DNA of 64,000 nucleotides, taken from the NCBI RefSeq assembly GCF_002911695.1, contig NZ_PQBS01000037.1, positions 38,024-102,023 on the forward strand, written 5' to 3'. Under the pieces are notes generated by a model. That model had not been told where the DNA came from. It did no database searches and worked only from the letters and a program-made list of their open reading frames with translations. Positions 1-7,907 of this stretch are shown piece after piece; within the stretch, counting starts at the first letter, position 1, and the number at the start of each line of letters is the position of its first letter. A program made the position numbers and the translations under genes. The DNA comes from Gracilimonas amylolytica. Lineage in GTDB: Bacteria; Bacteroidota; Rhodothermia; Balneolales; Balneolaceae.

Positions 1-479
1 TGTCGCTGCGTTTTCAGGAAAGTGGCGATCTCCTCGTTGGTAGAACGACGGGTGATATCCATGGCGTCATTTCGGTAATAACGGCTCAGGCGCGCATCAG
101 GATCCCTTGATTCAAACTCAGCAACCATTTCATCAATGAAGTCACTGTTATTTTCAATAGAACGCTGATCAGCTACATCGATCACGTCATTCAATAATTC
201 GTCGGCGTTTTCGCCGGCCAGTTCCCTGATCAGCTGGGGTACACCCACTTCAAGGGTTACGTGCATTCCGCCCTGAAGGTCAAGCCCCAGGGAAAGTATA
301 TTTGAGCGAAGGTTTTCAAGTTTCTCCGCGTTTTCTTCGGTGTATTGAGCCGCTTCAGAAGCACTGAGATCCTCAATATAATTCTGCTCCAGTTGATACT
401 GCACCGTCGGGTACAGGTAGTAGATGGTAAGGGCTAAGAAAGCCACTATCGTACCAATTTTAAATCCGTTTCCTTGCAT
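1..479 (-). CDS. secD: Protein translocase subunit SecD (or SecDF fusion), N-terminal part only
   Basis: This reading frame starts at the ATG complementary to 477-479 and runs off the left edge, so only about 159 residues are visible. SecD is an inner-membrane partner of SecYEG that uses the proton gradient to help pull secreted proteins across. The protein opens with a short basic stretch and one hydrophobic segment (about residues 8-24, IGTIVAFLALTIYY), then reaches the family's hallmark motif LGLDLQGGMHVTLEV near residue 65, the start of the periplasmic P1 region. Whether it is a separate SecD or the SecD-SecF fusion common in Bacteroidota-like bacteria cannot be told, because the rest lies outside the window. 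The identification is firm from the motif and the membrane-anchor layout. Confidence 0.9.
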   Translation of the reverse strand, partial: MQGNGFKIGTIVAFLALTIYYLYPTVQYQLEQNYIEDLSASEAAQYTEENAEKLENLRSNILSLGLDLQGGMHVTLEVGVPQLIRELAGENADELLNDVIDVADQRSIENNSDFIDEMVAEFESRDPDARLSRYYRNDAMDITRRSTNEEIATFLKTQR

Positions 480-533
480 GGTAATATGATTTATTAAGTA
501 ATTTGTTGTTTTGGATGTTTTGAAAAATGATCG

Positions 534-560
534 GATCCGTCTGTTAATAAGTAACGGATC
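534..560 (-). terminator. Hairpin between the 624-1178 gene and secD, possible terminator
   Basis: A perfect 7-bp stem (GATCCGT / ACGGATC) with a 13-nt loop lies between the minus-strand gene ending at 624 and the secD start at 479. Read on the minus strand it is followed shortly by a short T run (ATTTTTC). It could end the upstream transcript, but the T tract is weak and it could equally be a regulatory hairpin in the secD leader. Confidence 0.35.
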
Positions 561-623
561 AGTGTAGCATCAGAACCACATCTTAAGGTCCTGTTACCAA
601 AAATAAAGAAAAGTCGTTGGTCG

Positions 624-1178
624 CTATGGAGCGTTTATGGCCGTTCCACTGGTAAAAGGAGAGAGGTGGTAGCTGGTAGCAGGCTCGGGGTTACTTTGAT
701 TCCCTGTTTCTGCAGCGATCGGTTCATCTTTTGAGTACGCTACCGTTGTTTTTCCATTGGGTGAAAATCCATCTGCAGGGATCAGGGAATAGGGCTGAGC
801 CTGTTTAATGATCACAGCTTTAGCCATGCCCGATGAGGATTCCTGATAGGAATTCCACTCTTTGATCAGCAGTTGGTACACTTCACTTTCATCCTGAGAT
901 CCATCTCTGACCGGTAATTCAAAATCTTCGGCGTGGGCTGTTACAAGGGCAGAAGCCTGCCTTACAACGGTCTCGAAACCTTCTTGTGAGGATGAGAGTC
1001 CGCGGATCTGATCTGCAACGCCGGCATTACTGCTATTTTTCAGGTTGGATTGCAACCATAAAGCAAAGGCATCGTGCGTTTCGTGCACACCGGCCGGCTT
1101 CAGGAAATAAACAATGATCCCGGCCAGCAGCAGCGCTGCCCCATAGGTTTGGATGATATGTTGGCGGAAAAATTTCAT
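624..1178 (-). CDS. Unknown membrane-anchored protein
   Basis: I do not recognise this 184-residue protein. It begins with a short basic head (KFFRQH), then one hydrophobic segment at about residues 10-26, so it is probably anchored in the inner membrane with most of the chain in the periplasm. The middle is a soluble helical-looking stretch and the last 50 residues are rich in Ser, Thr, Pro and Asn, suggesting disorder. No lipobox, metal-binding pattern or enzymatic motif is visible. It lies between uvrA and secD on the same strand, 58 nt after uvrA's start region, so it probably has its own promoter. The frame is open from a clear ATG, and no overlapping alternative is better. Confidence 0.6.
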   Translation of the reverse strand: MKFFRQHIIQTYGAALLLAGIIVYFLKPAGVHETHDAFALWLQSNLKNSSNAGVADQIRGLSSSQEGFETVVRQASALVTAHAEDFELPVRDGSQDESEVYQLLIKEWNSYQESSSGMAKAVIIKQAQPYSLIPADGFSPNGKTTVAYSKDEPIAAETGNQSNPEPATSYHLSPFTSGTAINAP

Positions 1179-1236
1179 ACAGACCTAAAATATAAACAAC
1201 TAAAGATCCATTATGAATAGAATTTCAGAAAAATTA

Positions 1237-4074
1237 CTAAACGGTGACCTTCGCAAGTCTTTCAAACTCTTCTTTCAGGAAACGGCCGGTATGTGACCGA
1301 TCTATTTCGGCCACTTCTTCCGGAGTTCCGGTCGCAATGATCTCACCACCGCCCGCACCGCCCTCAGGACCAAGGTCGATGATCCAGTCGGCTGCTTTGA
1401 TCAGGTCCAGATTATGTTCGATGACCATCACCGTATTTCCTTTTTCAACCAGCCTTTGGATCACATCCACCAGCATGCGCACGTCCTGAAAGTGAAGTCC
1501 TGTGGTAGGTTCATCCATCACGTATAAGGTATCACCGGTTCCCACTTTAGATAGCTCACGTGCCAGTTTGATCCGCTGGGCTTCACCACCTGAGAGGGTT
1601 GTGGATGATTGCCCTAAAGTGAGATATCCAAGCCCCACATCCACCATGGTGCCTAAAATTCGGCTGATGGCCGGTTGGGCATCAAAAAACTCAGCAGCTT
1701 CACTGATCGGCATTTTGAGTACATCAGAGATATTTTTTCCCTTGTAGTAGATCTCGAGAGTCTCACGGTTATACCGTTTGCCATTGCAGGTTTCGCAGGT
1801 CACGTACACATCAGGCAGGAAGTTCATCTCGATCTTGCGAACACCATCTCCATTACATTCTTCGCAGCGGCCACCCTTCACATTAAAGGAGAATCGCCCC
1901 TGATCGTAACCGCGGATCTTCGATTCCGGTAATTCAGCAAACAATCGGCGAACGTGATCGAATACCTTGGTGTAGGTACCGGGATTGGATCTCGGGGTTC
2001 GCCCGATCGGACTTTGGTCGATGGAAATGATCTTATCCACATTGTCGATGCCTTCAATAGTATCGTAGGGAAGGGGAACCGTTTTGGATTTGTAAAAGTG
2101 ATTGGAAAGTATAGGTACCAGCGTCTGATTGATCAACGAACTTTTCCCGCTCCCGCTCACCCCGGTCACACTTATGAACTTGCCAAGCGGTACTTCCAGT
2201 TCCTGATGTTTCAGGTTATGTCCCCGGGCGTTAGTAACTTTGATGGTTTTTTCATTGCCTTTGCGTCGTTTTTCCGGGATGGCAATGACTTCCTCATCAT
2301 TCAGGAATTTGGCGGTATCCGAATTTGGATCCAGTTCGTCGGGTTTACCAGAGGTTACGATATGACCGCCATTAACACCGGCTCCGGGGCCAAGATCTAC
2401 CACAAAATCAGCGTGTTCAATAGTCTCCCGGTCATGTTCTACCACAAGCACTGAGTTGCCAAGATCCCTGAGCGTTTCAAGAGATCGAATGAGTTTGATG
2501 TTATCTCGCTGATGAAGGCCAATACTTGGCTCATCCAGAATATAGAGAACACCTACCAGTTGAGTTCCTATTTGAGTGGCCAAGCGAATTCTCTGAGCCT
2601 CACCGCCACTGAGTGTCTGTGCCTCACGGTCCAGGCTTAGGTAGGTCAGCCCGACATTCAACAGGAAGTCCAGCCGGTCTCGGATCTCCTTCAGCACCTG
2701 ATTACCGATGATCTGCTGTCGCTCTGTGAGGTTTATTCCATACAGGGTATCACGCAGCTCCTGAATATCTTTCTGCACCAGGTCGTGGATGGTGTATCCG
2801 TCAATTTTGTAGGAGAGGGCCTCTTTATTGAGCCGTCCACCCTCGCAATCGGGACATGTCACCTTATCCATAAAGGCCTTGGCCTTATCACGCTGCTTGT
2901 TAGATTTACTGTTGTGATACTGATCGGTGATGGTATTTCGCAGGCCCTCAAACTTATGTTTATAAGTGACGGAATTATCCTTGAAATCATAACTGACTGA
3001 GAATTTTTGATCTCCGCTGCCATTCATAAGCAGGTCTTTCAATTCTTCCGGATAGTCCTTGATCGGAGTATCGAAATCCAGATCAAAAGTTTTGAGAATG
3101 GCTTTGAGCTGCTTGAATACAAATATATCCCGGGGGGCTCCCAGAAAGCGGATCCCGCCCTCAGCTATGCTTTGCTCTTCATTTGGAACCAGAAGTTCCC
3201 AGCTTACATCGTAGGTGTAGCCCAGGCCTTCGCAGGTATTGCAGTAACCGTAGGGTGAGTTAAAGGAAAATAAATTTGGGGCAGGATCCTCATATGCCAG
3301 ACCACTCTCCGGATCGAAGAGATTCTGTGAGTACAATTGGTCCTTAAATTCATCGTCTTCTTTGATGGCAAGGATCACGTTTCCATCGGCCATTTCCAGG
3401 GCCAGGCGAATACTGTCGGCAATGCGTTTTTCACTTTTTTGAGAGATCACAAAGCGGTCTACCACGATCTCAATATTGTGAGTTTTGTAGCGATCCAGCT
3501 TCATGTCTTTTTCCAGGTCGTGGAATTCACCATCAATGCGGGCACTCACAAACCCCTGTTTGATGGTTTGTTCAAACAGCTCGCGATAGTGTCCTTTTCG
3601 TCCCCGTACCACCGGAGCCAGGCAATAGGCCTTGGTGCCTTCCGGCATGTCCATCACATTGGCAACTACCTGATCGGCGGACTGCTTTTCCATTTTGTTG
3701 CCCGTTTTGTAGGAGTAGGGCGTACCAACGCGGGCATACAACAACCTGAGAAAATCGTAGATCTCTGTGACCGTACCAACCGTGGAACGGGGATTTCGGT
3801 TGGTGGTCTTTTGGTCGATCGAGATCACCGGTGAAAGTCCGTCAATGAAATCTACCGCAGGACGTTCCATCATACCCAGAAACTGCCGGGCATAGGCGGA
3901 TAGGGATTCCAGGAATCGGCGCTGACCTTCCGCGTAGATGGTGTCGAAGGCGAGTGAAGATTTCCCTGAACCGGAGAGTCCGGTTATGACCACAAGCTGA
4001 TCGCGGGGAATATCGATATCAATATTTTGAAGGTTGTGTTCGCGTGCTCCGCGTACTACAATATTATGCTGCAA
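1237..4074 (-). CDS. uvrA: Excinuclease ABC subunit A
   Basis: UvrA is the damage-sensing ATPase of nucleotide excision repair; as a dimer it loads UvrB at lesions in the cytoplasm. The 945 residues match the family's usual length. Two ABC ATPase modules are visible: Walker A motifs GLSGSGKSS at residues 32-40 and GVSGSGKSS near residue 640, with signature motifs LSGGEAQRIRLA and LSGGEAQRIKLA. Zinc-binding cysteine pairs are present (CNTC and CPDC in the first half, CEEC and CETC in the second). All core motifs are intact. The gene stands alone, with 160 nt and 260 nt gaps on either side. Identification is unambiguous. Confidence 0.98.
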   Translation of the reverse strand: MQHNIVVRGAREHNLQNIDIDIPRDQLVVITGLSGSGKSSLAFDTIYAEGQRRFLESLSAYARQFLGMMERPAVDFIDGLSPVISIDQKTTNRNPRSTVGTVTEIYDFLRLLYARVGTPYSYKTGNKMEKQSADQVVANVMDMPEGTKAYCLAPVVRGRKGHYRELFEQTIKQGFVSARIDGEFHDLEKDMKLDRYKTHNIEIVVDRFVISQKSEKRIADSIRLALEMADGNVILAIKEDDEFKDQLYSQNLFDPESGLAYEDPAPNLFSFNSPYGYCNTCEGLGYTYDVSWELLVPNEEQSIAEGGIRFLGAPRDIFVFKQLKAILKTFDLDFDTPIKDYPEELKDLLMNGSGDQKFSVSYDFKDNSVTYKHKFEGLRNTITDQYHNSKSNKQRDKAKAFMDKVTCPDCEGGRLNKEALSYKIDGYTIHDLVQKDIQELRDTLYGINLTERQQIIGNQVLKEIRDRLDFLLNVGLTYLSLDREAQTLSGGEAQRIRLATQIGTQLVGVLYILDEPSIGLHQRDNIKLIRSLETLRDLGNSVLVVEHDRETIEHADFVVDLGPGAGVNGGHIVTSGKPDELDPNSDTAKFLNDEEVIAIPEKRRKGNEKTIKVTNARGHNLKHQELEVPLGKFISVTGVSGSGKSSLINQTLVPILSNHFYKSKTVPLPYDTIEGIDNVDKIISIDQSPIGRTPRSNPGTYTKVFDHVRRLFAELPESKIRGYDQGRFSFNVKGGRCEECNGDGVRKIEMNFLPDVYVTCETCNGKRYNRETLEIYYKGKNISDVLKMPISEAAEFFDAQPAISRILGTMVDVGLGYLTLGQSSTTLSGGEAQRIKLARELSKVGTGDTLYVMDEPTTGLHFQDVRMLVDVIQRLVEKGNTVMVIEHNLDLIKAADWIIDLGPEGGAGGGEIIATGTPEEVAEIDRSHTGRFLKEEFERLAKVTV

Positions 4075-4230
4075 TGGAATGATTGTTTTTGAAATTCAGA
4101 ACTTCACAAAATACAAAAACAGCTGACCGAATGCCTTCATTCCTTAAAAGAAAAGTCCGGTTCAAAAATCGAATATGAGTTTGAAAAAGGGACGGAATAT
4201 AAGATAAGATCAGTGAAAGTGACTGTTATG

Positions 4231-4255
4231 GTCATTCCCGCGATGGCGGAAATCC
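4231..4255. repeat. Degenerate REP-like palindrome (CATTCCCGC type)
   Basis: The stretch between uvrA and the cyclase gene contains TTCCCGC-gatg-GCGGAAA, a 7-bp stem with one mismatch, flanked by TCA and TCC. It resembles the very widespread bacterial repeat built on CATTCCCGCG...GCGGGAATCC. Only one damaged copy is present in this window, so calling it a repeat rests on resemblance. The same gap also holds an exact 16-bp palindrome (CTAAACCATGGTTTAG) at 4310-4325. Confidence 0.45.
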
Positions 4256-4338
4256 AATATCTGCCACGATTTCGATTCTTAAACCATACCAACTTAACAT
4301 ATCCCAAGCCTAAACCATGGTTTAGCTAAGCCTGTACC

Positions 4339-5631
4339 CTACAACTGATGCTGCCGGGAAATGCTATTGTACTCTCTCACAAACAGTCGATTTGGAAACA
4401 TACCTTCATCATCCTCAGAATAATCCGGTTTGATACGCTTCACAAAATACATCGGGACTTTACCCATGTACTTGGTTTCGATATCGCCACGCGGTTCGCA
4501 TTCAAAGAAATCCTTGACCCGCTGATAGGTTGTTTCTGAGATATTGATCTGATTTTCATCCGAATGTTGTTCGAGTCGGGCCGCCAGGTTTACGGTTTCT
4601 CCCCACATATCATAAGCAAAGCGTTTTTTACCGATCACTCCAACCACGGCTTTACCGGTGTGCACCCCGATGCGAATCGGGAGGTAAGGAGTTTCTGACA
4701 AACTTTTCTTGCTGAAATCCCGCACAAAATCCACGATCTTGAGAGCTGTCAAAACTGCATCCACCGGGTGAGTGGAGTTTCGATCGGGCAAACCACCGGC
4801 CGCCATATAACTGTCACCAATGGTTTTGATCTTGATCATATTATGCTGAGCCGTAAAATCATCAAACTTGTCAAAGTAGAAGGAAAGGCTTTCAATGAGT
4901 TGCTCCGCTGAAAGGTCAGGCACCACTTTGGTGAAGCCTACAAAATCGGTGAACATAATCGTGGAATCCTCATAACGCTCGGGAGTCACGGTTCCATAAG
5001 CCAGCAGGTTTTCAGCGATCTTTTCAGGGAAGATATTGTGGATCAGCTCCTCATGTTCCTGTTTGGTGATCTCAAGTTCCTTATTGGCTGCATTTAACCC
5101 GCTTTGCATCTCACTCAGTTGATTGTTTTGAGCGAGCGTATTTTTATAGGTCGATATCAGCAGGTTCACAAGGTGTGAGTAATCCGCCAGAATATTGTAG
5201 GTTTTGCCTTCTATGTTAACCTCAACAGTACTTACTTCACTTACCGGAGGAGGGGGATTTTGAAGTAACTCTTTTATTTTGGTGTACAGCGTGTCATCGT
5301 CATATGGCTTGGTAAGATAATTATCGGCCCCCGCCTCTATACCTCGCATGATGTATTCGGTGGTGACCATGGATGTGACAAGGATCAAAGGGATCTTGTT
5401 GAGCCTTGAATCTTTTTTGATGCGTTCACACAGCTCAAAGCCATCCATGACGGGCATTTCAACGTCACTGAGAATGAGATCGGGATATTCTGTTCGGGCC
5501 AGCTCTAAGGCATCTTCCCCGTTTTGTGCCGTCAATACTTCGTACCCTTTTTGAATTAATTTATGCCTTGTAAGTGTTACAAGGGCAGGATGGTCATCAA
5601 CAACCAGTATGCGTGGTTTTGTTTCTAACAT
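4339..5631 (-). CDS. Response regulator fused to class III adenylate cyclase
   Basis: This 430-residue cytoplasmic protein joins a receiver domain (about residues 7-122; acidic pocket D12-D13, phosphorylatable D56, conserved K108) to a helical linker (about 165-200, probably coiled coil) and a class III nucleotide cyclase domain (about 220-400). The catalytic set looks complete: metal-binding D229 in MFTDFVGF and D273 in IGDSYMA, base-reading K269 and D341 (YDMWG), and transition-state N348 and R352 (NLAAR). The Lys/Asp pair is the one family knowledge links to ATP, not GTP, so it should make cAMP when the receiver is phosphorylated by a histidine kinase. No kinase gene is adjacent. An Hpt protein is encoded far away at 55.7-56.0 kb. 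It has no transmembrane segment. Confidence 0.93.
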   Translation of the reverse strand: MLETKPRILVVDDHPALVTLTRHKLIQKGYEVLTAQNGEDALELARTEYPDLILSDVEMPVMDGFELCERIKKDSRLNKIPLILVTSMVTTEYIMRGIEAGADNYLTKPYDDDTLYTKIKELLQNPPPPVSEVSTVEVNIEGKTYNILADYSHLVNLLISTYKNTLAQNNQLSEMQSGLNAANKELEITKQEHEELIHNIFPEKIAENLLAYGTVTPERYEDSTIMFTDFVGFTKVVPDLSAEQLIESLSFYFDKFDDFTAQHNMIKIKTIGDSYMAAGGLPDRNSTHPVDAVLTALKIVDFVRDFSKKSLSETPYLPIRIGVHTGKAVVGVIGKKRFAYDMWGETVNLAARLEQHSDENQINISETTYQRVKDFFECEPRGDIETKYMGKVPMYFVKRIKPDYSEDDEGMFPNRLFVREYNSISRQHQL

Positions 5632-5689
5632 AGTGTGTTATTTGTATTTCCCTCAAATGTAAGTTTGAATGCCGTAAGGTATAAGAAAA

Positions 5690-5722
5690 TTGAGCATTAA
5701 GCAGTAAAAACCGATAGTTTTA
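5690..5722 (+). promoter_or_regulatory. Possible promoter of the DAHP synthase gene
   Basis: Upstream of the ATG at 5749 lies TTG (5690-5692), 22 nt, then TAGTTTTA (5715-5722), which matches seven of eight positions of the Bacteroidota -7 element TAnnTTTG. The spacing is slightly long. This is a pattern match only. Confidence 0.3.
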
Positions 5723-5748
5723 AACCCAATTAAAAAATTATAAGATTT

Positions 5749-7107
5749 ATGCCTGAAGTTGTACATAAAAGTTGGTCGCCGATCTCCTGGAAAGAAAAAC
5801 CGGTAAAGCAGTTACCTGATTATCCGGATCAAAAGGAGTTAGAGCAGTGTTATGAAATGCTTAAAGACCTGCCACCTTTGGTGACATCCTGGGAAATTGA
5901 TGCCTTGAAGAATAAACTGGCGGATATTTCTGATGGCAATGGTTTTTTACTGCAGGGTGGTGATTGCGCAGAGAGTTTTGATGCAACCAAGGCTCCAAAG
6001 ATCGTCAACATGGTGAAGGTGCTGCTTCAGATGAGTTTCATTCTGATCCATGAGATGGGCATACCGGTATTGCGGGTAGGGCGAATAGCCGGGCAGTATG
6101 CCAAACCCCGTTCCAATGATTTTGAGATGGTAGATGGGGAAGAGATACACAATTATCGTGGTGACCTGATCAATGGATTTGAATCTGAGTCAGGTATTCG
6201 GATTCCGGATCCCCAAAGACTGATAGAGGGTTATCATAAAGCAGGGTTGACGCTAAATTTCCTGAGAGCTTTGTCGGAAGAGGGATTTGCTGATCTCCAT
6301 CACCCCGAGCAGTGGGAACTCGATTTTATGCGGAATAATGAATACTACGCTGAGTATGAGGAAATGGTCTCATCCATTACCAAGGCTGTGAAGTTTGTTG
6401 AAGCCATTGCACCGGACACCTTCACGACCCTGCAGAAAGTTGATTTTTATACCTCACATGAGGCTCTGAATCTATATTATGATTCTGCTCAAACCCGTCC
6501 GGTTCCCCGAAAACCGGGCCACTATAACCTGAGTGCCCACATGGTATGGCTCGGTAACCGAACCCGTGAACTGGATGGAGCACATGTGGAATATTTTAAA
6601 GGGATCAATAACCCTGTTGGTATCAAGATCGGGCCGCCTTTTGAAATTGATGAAACTCTAAAGCTTATCGAAACCCTGAATCCGACCCATGAAAAAGGTA
6701 AGATCGTATTGATCACCCGCTTTGGGAAAGATCTGATCGAAGAACAATTGCCGGGATTGATCCAGGCGGTGAGACGTGAAGGCTTTCCGGTGGTCTGGAG
6801 TTCAGACCCTATGCACGGGAATACATTTAGTACCGGCGGGGGTATCAAAACCCGTAATTTTGATGATATCATTCGTGAGGTTCGTTCCGCTTTTGCCATT
6901 CACCGCTCTGAAGGCAGTTACCTGGGTGGAGTTCACCTGGAATTGACCGGAGATAATGTGACCGAATGCGTAGGTGGTGCCAAGGGACTTGAGGAAAATG
7001 AACTCAACCGAAATTATGAGACCTTCTGTGATCCGCGCCTCAATTATGAGCAAAGCCTCGAAATGGCCTTTCTGGTGGCTCGCGAATGGAAAAACAGTAG
7101 GGGTTAA
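5749..7107 (+). CDS. Class II 3-deoxy-D-arabino-heptulosonate-7-phosphate synthase
   Basis: The enzyme condenses phosphoenolpyruvate with erythrose 4-phosphate, the first step of the shikimate route to Phe, Tyr and Trp. The 452-residue length and the sequence fit the class II (plant-like, AroA_II) family, not the shorter class I enzymes. Recognisable elements are the LLQGGDCAESF motif with metal-ligand Cys73, the RVGRIAGQYAKPRS block near residue 108, and the late VVWSSDPMHGNT and LELTGDNVTECVGG blocks with metal-binding His, Glu and Asp. The start at 5749 fits the family N-terminus, which contains the conserved W-S-P-x-S-W. It stands alone on the plus strand. Members of this class are often feedback-inhibited by aromatic amino acids, but no separate ACT domain is present here. 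Confidence 0.95.
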   Translation: MPEVVHKSWSPISWKEKPVKQLPDYPDQKELEQCYEMLKDLPPLVTSWEIDALKNKLADISDGNGFLLQGGDCAESFDATKAPKIVNMVKVLLQMSFILIHEMGIPVLRVGRIAGQYAKPRSNDFEMVDGEEIHNYRGDLINGFESESGIRIPDPQRLIEGYHKAGLTLNFLRALSEEGFADLHHPEQWELDFMRNNEYYAEYEEMVSSITKAVKFVEAIAPDTFTTLQKVDFYTSHEALNLYYDSAQTRPVPRKPGHYNLSAHMVWLGNRTRELDGAHVEYFKGINNPVGIKIGPPFEIDETLKLIETLNPTHEKGKIVLITRFGKDLIEEQLPGLIQAVRREGFPVVWSSDPMHGNTFSTGGGIKTRNFDDIIREVRSAFAIHRSEGSYLGGVHLELTGDNVTECVGGAKGLEENELNRNYETFCDPRLNYEQSLEMAFLVAREWKNSRG

Positions 7108-7267
7108 GGCAACCGGCTGATCTTTAATCAGGTTTCTGCCAAAACTGTCATAGGACTGCCAAATAAGAAGCGCCCGGTCTGACATCTTATCCCAAAATGT
7201 CAACCGGTGTGTAATTGTATCATACCCATATTGCCCGTCTGTCATATTCAGGCTTCGCCGTAATAAG

Positions 7268-7285
7268 TTGGCATATGCCTTGCAT
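7268..7285 (+). promoter_or_regulatory. Sigma-54 (RpoN) type promoter of the hsp20 gene
   Basis: TTGGCATATGCCTTGCAT matches the sigma-54 pattern TGGCAC-N5-TTGCA with the required spacing: GG of the -24 element and GC of the -12 element are both in place. The predicted start of transcription is near 7295, about 29 nt before the Hsp20 ATG at 7324. Upstream, CTGTCATA occurs twice (7145-7152 and 7239-7246), and a GACA / TGTC pair lies between (7181-7184, 7199-7202), which could be activator sites. No activator gene is adjacent. Confidence 0.6.
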
Positions 7286-7323
7286 ATTCAAAGGTGAACA
7301 ACGAATTAAAAAGAGAGGCAATC

Positions 7324-7752
7324 ATGGCACTTATCAAATATTCACGACCAAATCTTGATGTTAACTCAAGAAATTTCAGCGACATTTTAGATGAATTCTT
7401 TAACGATTCACTGAATTATCGCAAAGATACCTTCATGCCAACCGTAGATATTTCTGAAACTGAAAATGATTTTCAGGTAGAAGTATCTCTTCCCGGCTTG
7501 AAGAAAGACGACATTAATATAGACCTTGAGAACGGACGCCTGACCATTAGTGGCGAGCGAAAGTTAGAGAACGAGGAGACCGGAAAAAATTACCATCGGG
7601 TAGAATCAAGTTACGGTTCATTCAGCCGTTCTTTCCAGCTGCCCGACAGCATTGATGAAGAGAGCATCGAAGCTAAATATGATAATGGTGTGTTGAACAT
7701 CAACATTAAGAAGAGCGAAGAAAAGGTTAAGAAGCAGATCAAGATATCATAA
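7324..7752 (+). CDS. Small heat-shock protein, Hsp20 family
   Basis: Small heat-shock proteins hold unfolding proteins in a refoldable state without ATP. I start it at ATG 7324 (142 residues), because an AGAGAGG ribosome-binding site lies just upstream (7312-7318) and an earlier in-frame GTG at 7294 falls on the predicted transcription start. The alpha-crystallin domain spans about residues 35-140: it opens with MPTVDISETENDFQVEVSLPG, contains the conserved LPG and ending in the typical DNGVLNINIKK segment (GVL motif). The C-terminal KKQIKIS carries the I-x-I type motif that docks between subunits. HtrA follows 155 nt downstream on the same strand behind a terminator, and clpB after that, making a small protein-quality neighbourhood. 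Confidence 0.93.
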   Translation: MALIKYSRPNLDVNSRNFSDILDEFFNDSLNYRKDTFMPTVDISETENDFQVEVSLPGLKKDDINIDLENGRLTISGERKLENEETGKNYHRVESSYGSFSRSFQLPDSIDEESIEAKYDNGVLNINIKKSEEKVKKQIKIS

Positions 7753-7775
7753 GCTTGATCTGATTGGTTAAGAGG

Positions 7776-7809
7776 ACCGGGGTTCTGTGAAAAGAGCTCC
7801 GGTTTTTTT
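7776..7809 (+). terminator. Rho-independent terminator after hsp20
   Basis: A 7-bp stem, ACCGGGG with CTCCGGT (one G-T pair), is followed directly by seven T. It lies 24 nt after the Hsp20 stop and separates it from htrA. Confidence 0.8.
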
Positions 7810-7907
7810 GTGATTTTTACAAGGCGTTTGAGGCTACGCACAATTTTAAAGCTTTCATGCGTTGTAATATCGTAAATCAAAACAGACTAACTTTTTAATT
7901 ACAAATC

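Noticed and set aside
7294..7323. GTG 7294 as the start of Hsp20
   Set aside because: It lies at the predicted transcription start, and ATG 7324 has a proper ribosome-binding site and the family N-terminus.
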